A stretch of 33,525 nucleotides of DNA from JBJFCE01 sp051888775 (GTDB lineage: Bacteria; Bacillota; Clostridia; Lachnospirales; Lachnospiraceae). Below are positions 30,870 to 33,525 of this stretch, piece by piece (within the stretch, counting starts at the first letter, position 1; every line of letters begins with the position of its first letter). The stretch covers positions 1-33,525 of the forward strand of contig JBJFCE010000088.1 in assembly GCA_051888775.1 (NCBI GenBank). Reading direction: 5' to 3'. A program made the translations under genes and the position numbers. The notes under the pieces were generated by a model. That model saw nothing but the letters and a program-made list of their open reading frames with translations. It did not search any database and was not told the DNA's origin.

Positions 30870-32297
30870 ATGGTTTTCTCCAGTCTTGAATTTATATTCC
30901 GTTTTCTAATATTATTTTTAATTGCATATTATCTGTGTCCAAAACGCTTCAGAAATGCAGTGCTTCTTGCCGGAAGCCTGCTTTTCTATGCATGGGGAGA
31001 ACCTGCTTACCTGATTCTGATCCTATTGTCCATTTTGGTCAATTATCGACTCGGACTCGCCATCGCAAAGCACACCCATAGTCCTTGCAAGCACCGTTTC
31101 TTCTTTGTACTTGCTCTGTGCTACGATTTCGGTATACTGTTTTTGTTTAAATATGCGGACTTTTTTATTGATAACCTGAATATCCTACTTTCTATAATAA
31201 AGCAATATACAGGCTGTCCGCTTTCATCCATTCCGAAACCGGGACTGTCACTGCCGCTCGGCATCAGTTTTTATACGTTTCAAATTGCTTCTTATATTAT
31301 CGATGTCTATCGTAAGAAGCAGGAACCGGAGCACTCCATGCTACAGCTGGGCGTTTATCTGTGCATGTTTCCCCAATTGATTGCCGGACCGATTATCGTC
31401 TACTCCGACATGGCAGATCAATTAAAAAATCGTACTTACTCTCTTTCGGATTTTGAAGACGGTCTGAAGACCTTTGTGATCGGTCTCGGCTCTAAGGTAC
31501 TGCTTGCAAACCGCATTTTCCTTTTGTGGAACAATATTCAAGTAACCGGATTTGACTGTATTTCCACGCCACTTGCATGGCTGGGAGCTTTTGCTTATTC
31601 TTTTCAGATTTTCTTTGATTTTTTCGGCTACTCACTGATGGCGATCGGCCTTGGCAAAATGCTTGGTTTCCATATTCCGGATAATTTTAATTATCCTTAT
31701 ATTGCCACCTCCGTATCGGACTTCTGGCGTCGCTGGCATATCACGCTCGGCGCATGGTTCCGGGAATATATTTATATTCCGCTTGGCGGCAACCGTAAAG
31801 GAACACTCAAAACAATCCGAAATCTTTTTTTCGTCTGGCTTTTAACCGGGCTGTGGCATGGTGCCAGCTGGAACTTTGTCTTATGGGGACTTGTATTTTT
31901 TGTGCTGATTTCATTGGAAAAACTTTTTCTCGGGAAAGTTTTTCGGAAAATTCCCATATTGGGGCATTTATATATCATTGCCCTGATTCCGCTGACATGG
32001 ATATTGTTTGCCATTACAAATATGGAGGATCTCTGGATTTATTTTACCAGACTTTTCCCTTTCCTGAACGGCTCCTCGCCCGGCAGTGTTTATTCTGCAG
32101 ATTACATTGATGCATTGCATATGTACGGACCACTGTTCCTGCTTTGTATCCTATTCTCAACACCGCTGCCCGCAAAGTTATACCGGCGTTTTAAAAATAA
32201 TATCGTCACGTTGCTCCTGCTACTTGCGATTTTCTGGCTCAGCATTTATTATCTTGCAATCAGTAGCAATAACCCGTTCCTATATTTCAGATTTTAA
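30870..32297 (+). CDS. MBOAT-family O-acyltransferase (AlgI/DltB-like)
   Basis: The 475-residue protein has about eleven membrane segments and the MBOAT core: SLPLGISFYTFQIASYIIDVYR, FPQLIAGPIIVY, VSDFWRRWHITLGAWFREYIYIPLGGNRKG, and LLTGLWHGASWNFVLWG, which holds the invariant His. MBOAT proteins pass acetyl or other acyl groups across the membrane to extracellular polymers. The SGNH gene 17 bp downstream makes the usual two-protein system in which the MBOAT supplies the acyl group and the SGNH enzyme transfers it. ATG at 30870 follows GGAGGCAGT. The polymer target is unknown. Confidence 0.92.
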   Translation: MVFSSLEFIFRFLILFLIAYYLCPKRFRNAVLLAGSLLFYAWGEPAYLILILLSILVNYRLGLAIAKHTHSPCKHRFFFVLALCYDFGILFLFKYADFFIDNLNILLSIIKQYTGCPLSSIPKPGLSLPLGISFYTFQIASYIIDVYRKKQEPEHSMLQLGVYLCMFPQLIAGPIIVYSDMADQLKNRTYSLSDFEDGLKTFVIGLGSKVLLANRIFLLWNNIQVTGFDCISTPLAWLGAFAYSFQIFFDFFGYSLMAIGLGKMLGFHIPDNFNYPYIATSVSDFWRRWHITLGAWFREYIYIPLGGNRKGTLKTIRNLFFVWLLTGLWHGASWNFVLWGLVFFVLISLEKLFLGKVFRKIPILGHLYIIALIPLTWILFAITNMEDLWIYFTRLFPFLNGSSPGSVYSADYIDALHMYGPLFLLCILFSTPLPAKLYRRFKNNIVTLLLLLAIFWLSIYYLAISSNNPFLYFRF

Positions 32298-32314
32298 TTT
32301 ATAAGGTGATTTTT

Positions 32315-33388
32315 ATGAAATACTTTAAAAAAATACCCTTTTTCTGTCTGTTGCTTCTGTCATGCATTTTTTTTACCGTATGTGCGGTTCGTGGCAGCAA
32401 AGATATGTATCGAACATATATTGAAGAAGAAGATTTAAAAACAACACCCTTACTCACCGCAGTGTTTGAAGGGATTCATGACGGAATTCTACCGTGGGAT
32501 GCTTTTCTTCCTTCGGAGCAGGATTCTCAGCTTGCAGAACTGCCGCCTTCTGACATCCCTCAGGAAATAGCTTCCGCAGATGCGGATCATACAGCTCCTT
32601 CTGAACAATTGACCGATTCAGTCGATATCATAACCTCTGCGCCGTCTGATGACTCTTCTGCTCAGTCTGAGGAACATACACCTATCCCGGCAGTTCCTGC
32701 AACGGCTACGCCCACTCCTACACCGATTCCACTTGGTCCCGACGGACTACCGATTGTAGAATATATGACGGTAGATGCTTCTTATTTTGACGACGCTGTC
32801 TTTATCGGTGATTCCAGAACCCGCAGTTTGCAGCTCTATTCCGGTCTGGAAAACACTACATTTCTTGCAGATACCGGTCTGACAATCTATACGGTATTAG
32901 ATAAGGAACTGGTACCTTCCACAACCAGTGCCAAAACAACCGTACGTGAATATCTGTCAACCCATCATTTTCAGAAAATCTACCTTATGTTGGGTATCAA
33001 TGAACTTGGAACAGGCACTGCAGAGACCTTTGTTTCTTCCTATTCCGAAGTATTACAAACAATCCGTGAATTACAGCCGGATGCAGTCATTTATCTGCAA
33101 GCCATTTTAAACATTTCGGAAAGCAAGCATGCCGAAGGCACTTATATCAATAATAACACGATCAATGAACGCAACCAGCTCTTAAAAACACTTGCAGATA
33201 ACCAAAGTGTCTACTGGCTGGACGCTAATCCCGCTATCTGTGATGAAAACGGTTTTCTGATCGATGAATATACCTTTGATGGAGTGCATCTTCAGGCAAA
33301 GTATATTCCAATCTGGGTAGAATGGTTGGAACAGCATGCCGTACAAAACGAAGCTGTAACCGCAATCAATTCCCCTGCCGAACAATAG
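32315..33388 (+). CDS. Membrane-anchored SGNH/GDSL hydrolase-type acyltransferase partner
   Basis: The 357-residue protein has a signal-anchor at residues ~8-27 and a Ser/Thr/Asp/Pro-rich spacer (with ATATPTPTPIP) up to about 145. An SGNH domain follows with block I VFIGDSRTRS (catalytic Ser), block III GINELG (Asn) and block V DGVHLQ (Asp and His). These are the catalytic triad and oxyanion residues. Next to MBOAT, it likely moves acetyl groups onto a cell-surface glycan, though esterase action is also possible. The frame opens at GTG 32306, but ATG at 32315 has AAGGTGA at correct spacing. No terminator with a T-run was found downstream on the plus strand. Confidence 0.85.
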   Translation: MKYFKKIPFFCLLLLSCIFFTVCAVRGSKDMYRTYIEEEDLKTTPLLTAVFEGIHDGILPWDAFLPSEQDSQLAELPPSDIPQEIASADADHTAPSEQLTDSVDIITSAPSDDSSAQSEEHTPIPAVPATATPTPTPIPLGPDGLPIVEYMTVDASYFDDAVFIGDSRTRSLQLYSGLENTTFLADTGLTIYTVLDKELVPSTTSAKTTVREYLSTHHFQKIYLMLGINELGTGTAETFVSSYSEVLQTIRELQPDAVIYLQAILNISESKHAEGTYINNNTINERNQLLKTLADNQSVYWLDANPAICDENGFLIDEYTFDGVHLQAKYIPIWVEWLEQHAVQNEAVTAINSPAEQ

Positions 33389-33415
33389 GATTACAAACAA
33401 ATACAAACATTTTTG

Positions 33416-33462
33416 CAATAAAAGAAATGCTCTAAACCCTGATAAAATCAAGGCTTGGAGCA
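33416..33462 (-). terminator. Terminator after tRNA-Leu
   Basis: Minus strand TGCTC / GAGCA (plus 33458-33462 and 33428-33432), with inner pairs CCTTGA / TCAGGG, is followed by T-rich TTTCTTTT. It begins about 11 bp beyond the tRNA 3' end. Confidence 0.7.
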
Positions 33463-33473
33463 CTTCCAAGCAA

Positions 33474-33525
33474 TGCCGGCGACCGGAATCGAACCGGTAC
33501 GGGAGGTTAGTCCCGCAGGATTTTA
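33474..33525 (-). tRNA. tRNA-Leu, anticodon UAA (5' part outside the window)
   Basis: The minus strand shows, from the window edge, anticodon TAA followed by AA and TCCTG (3' anticodon stem). A long class II variable arm (GCGGGA-CTAACC-TCCCGT), the T arm ACCGG-TTCGATT-CCGGT, the acceptor strand CGCCGGC and discriminator A follow. The long variable arm with a TAA anticodon identifies tRNA-Leu. No CCA is encoded. Its 5' half lies beyond base 33525. Confidence 0.9.

Overview
The window looks like a chromosomal segment of a low-to-mid GC Gram-positive anaerobe of the Clostridia, most likely a gut Lachnospiraceae. The grounds are the strong AGGAGG-type ribosome sites, a DUF6472-type small Cys protein, a clostridial glnA paired with an ANTAR regulator, a 4Fe-4S aldo/keto reductase, an ECF-S/DUF1893 fusion, GH94 and GH127 glycan enzymes, and tRNA genes without an encoded CCA. 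No rRNA, CRISPR array, transposase, integrase or phage gene is visible.

Layout. 1-1.5 kb: 3' part of a GH94 cellobiose-phosphorylase-type gene. 1.6-1.8 kb: tRNA-Arg(ACG). 1.9-4.1 kb: trpS followed by a membrane-anchored GH25 lysozyme. 4.2-6.1 kb: a DUF6472 protein and a CaCA cation antiporter under a yybP-ykoY (Mn2+) riboswitch, bracketed by two large related hairpin elements (A and B). 6.1-8.5 kb: an ABC-2 exporter behind a MerR-type promoter. 8.6-15.8 kb: a leftward run of Fe-ADH, putrescine-type aminotransferase, MerR regulator, Fe-S aldo/keto reductase, GPH sugar-type symporter and ECF-S/DUF1893 fusion. 15.8-17.2 kb: MATE exporter. 17.5-19.3 kb: GH127 arabinofuranosidase, then a third hairpin element (C) and a convergent AraC regulator. 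20.4-23 kb: glnA with a leader attenuator, an ANTAR protein, and a divergent FMN-binding-like membrane protein. 23.2-28.5 kb: leftward operon hisC, small-export-type membrane protein, methyltransferase, hslO, nadE. 28.5-33.4 kb: a cell-surface protein with a long structured leader, divergent from an MBOAT O-acyltransferase plus SGNH hydrolase pair. 33.47 kb to the end: a truncated tRNA-Leu(UAA).

Most unusual signal: three roughly 170-240 bp hairpin elements (4250-4492, 5876-6045, 19283-19488), each starting within about 25 bp of a stop codon. A and B share a conserved, covarying core of about 75 nt, but their long arms (36 bp perfect; 47 bp with four non-Watson-Crick positions) have unrelated sequences and are complementary only within each copy. 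This is the reverse of a normal MITE, which has conserved ends. C has the same architecture with a different core and lies between perfect 9-bp direct repeats. I do not recognise this family; it could be a structured RNA, a 3'-end device or a non-autonomous mobile element.

Regulatory logic visible in the sequence: the Mn2+ riboswitch suggests the CaCA antiporter exports manganese; glnA starts with a terminator hairpin at the transcript 5' end and has an RNA-binding ANTAR gene just downstream; two promoters have MerR-like geometry (19- and 18-bp spacers with dyads).
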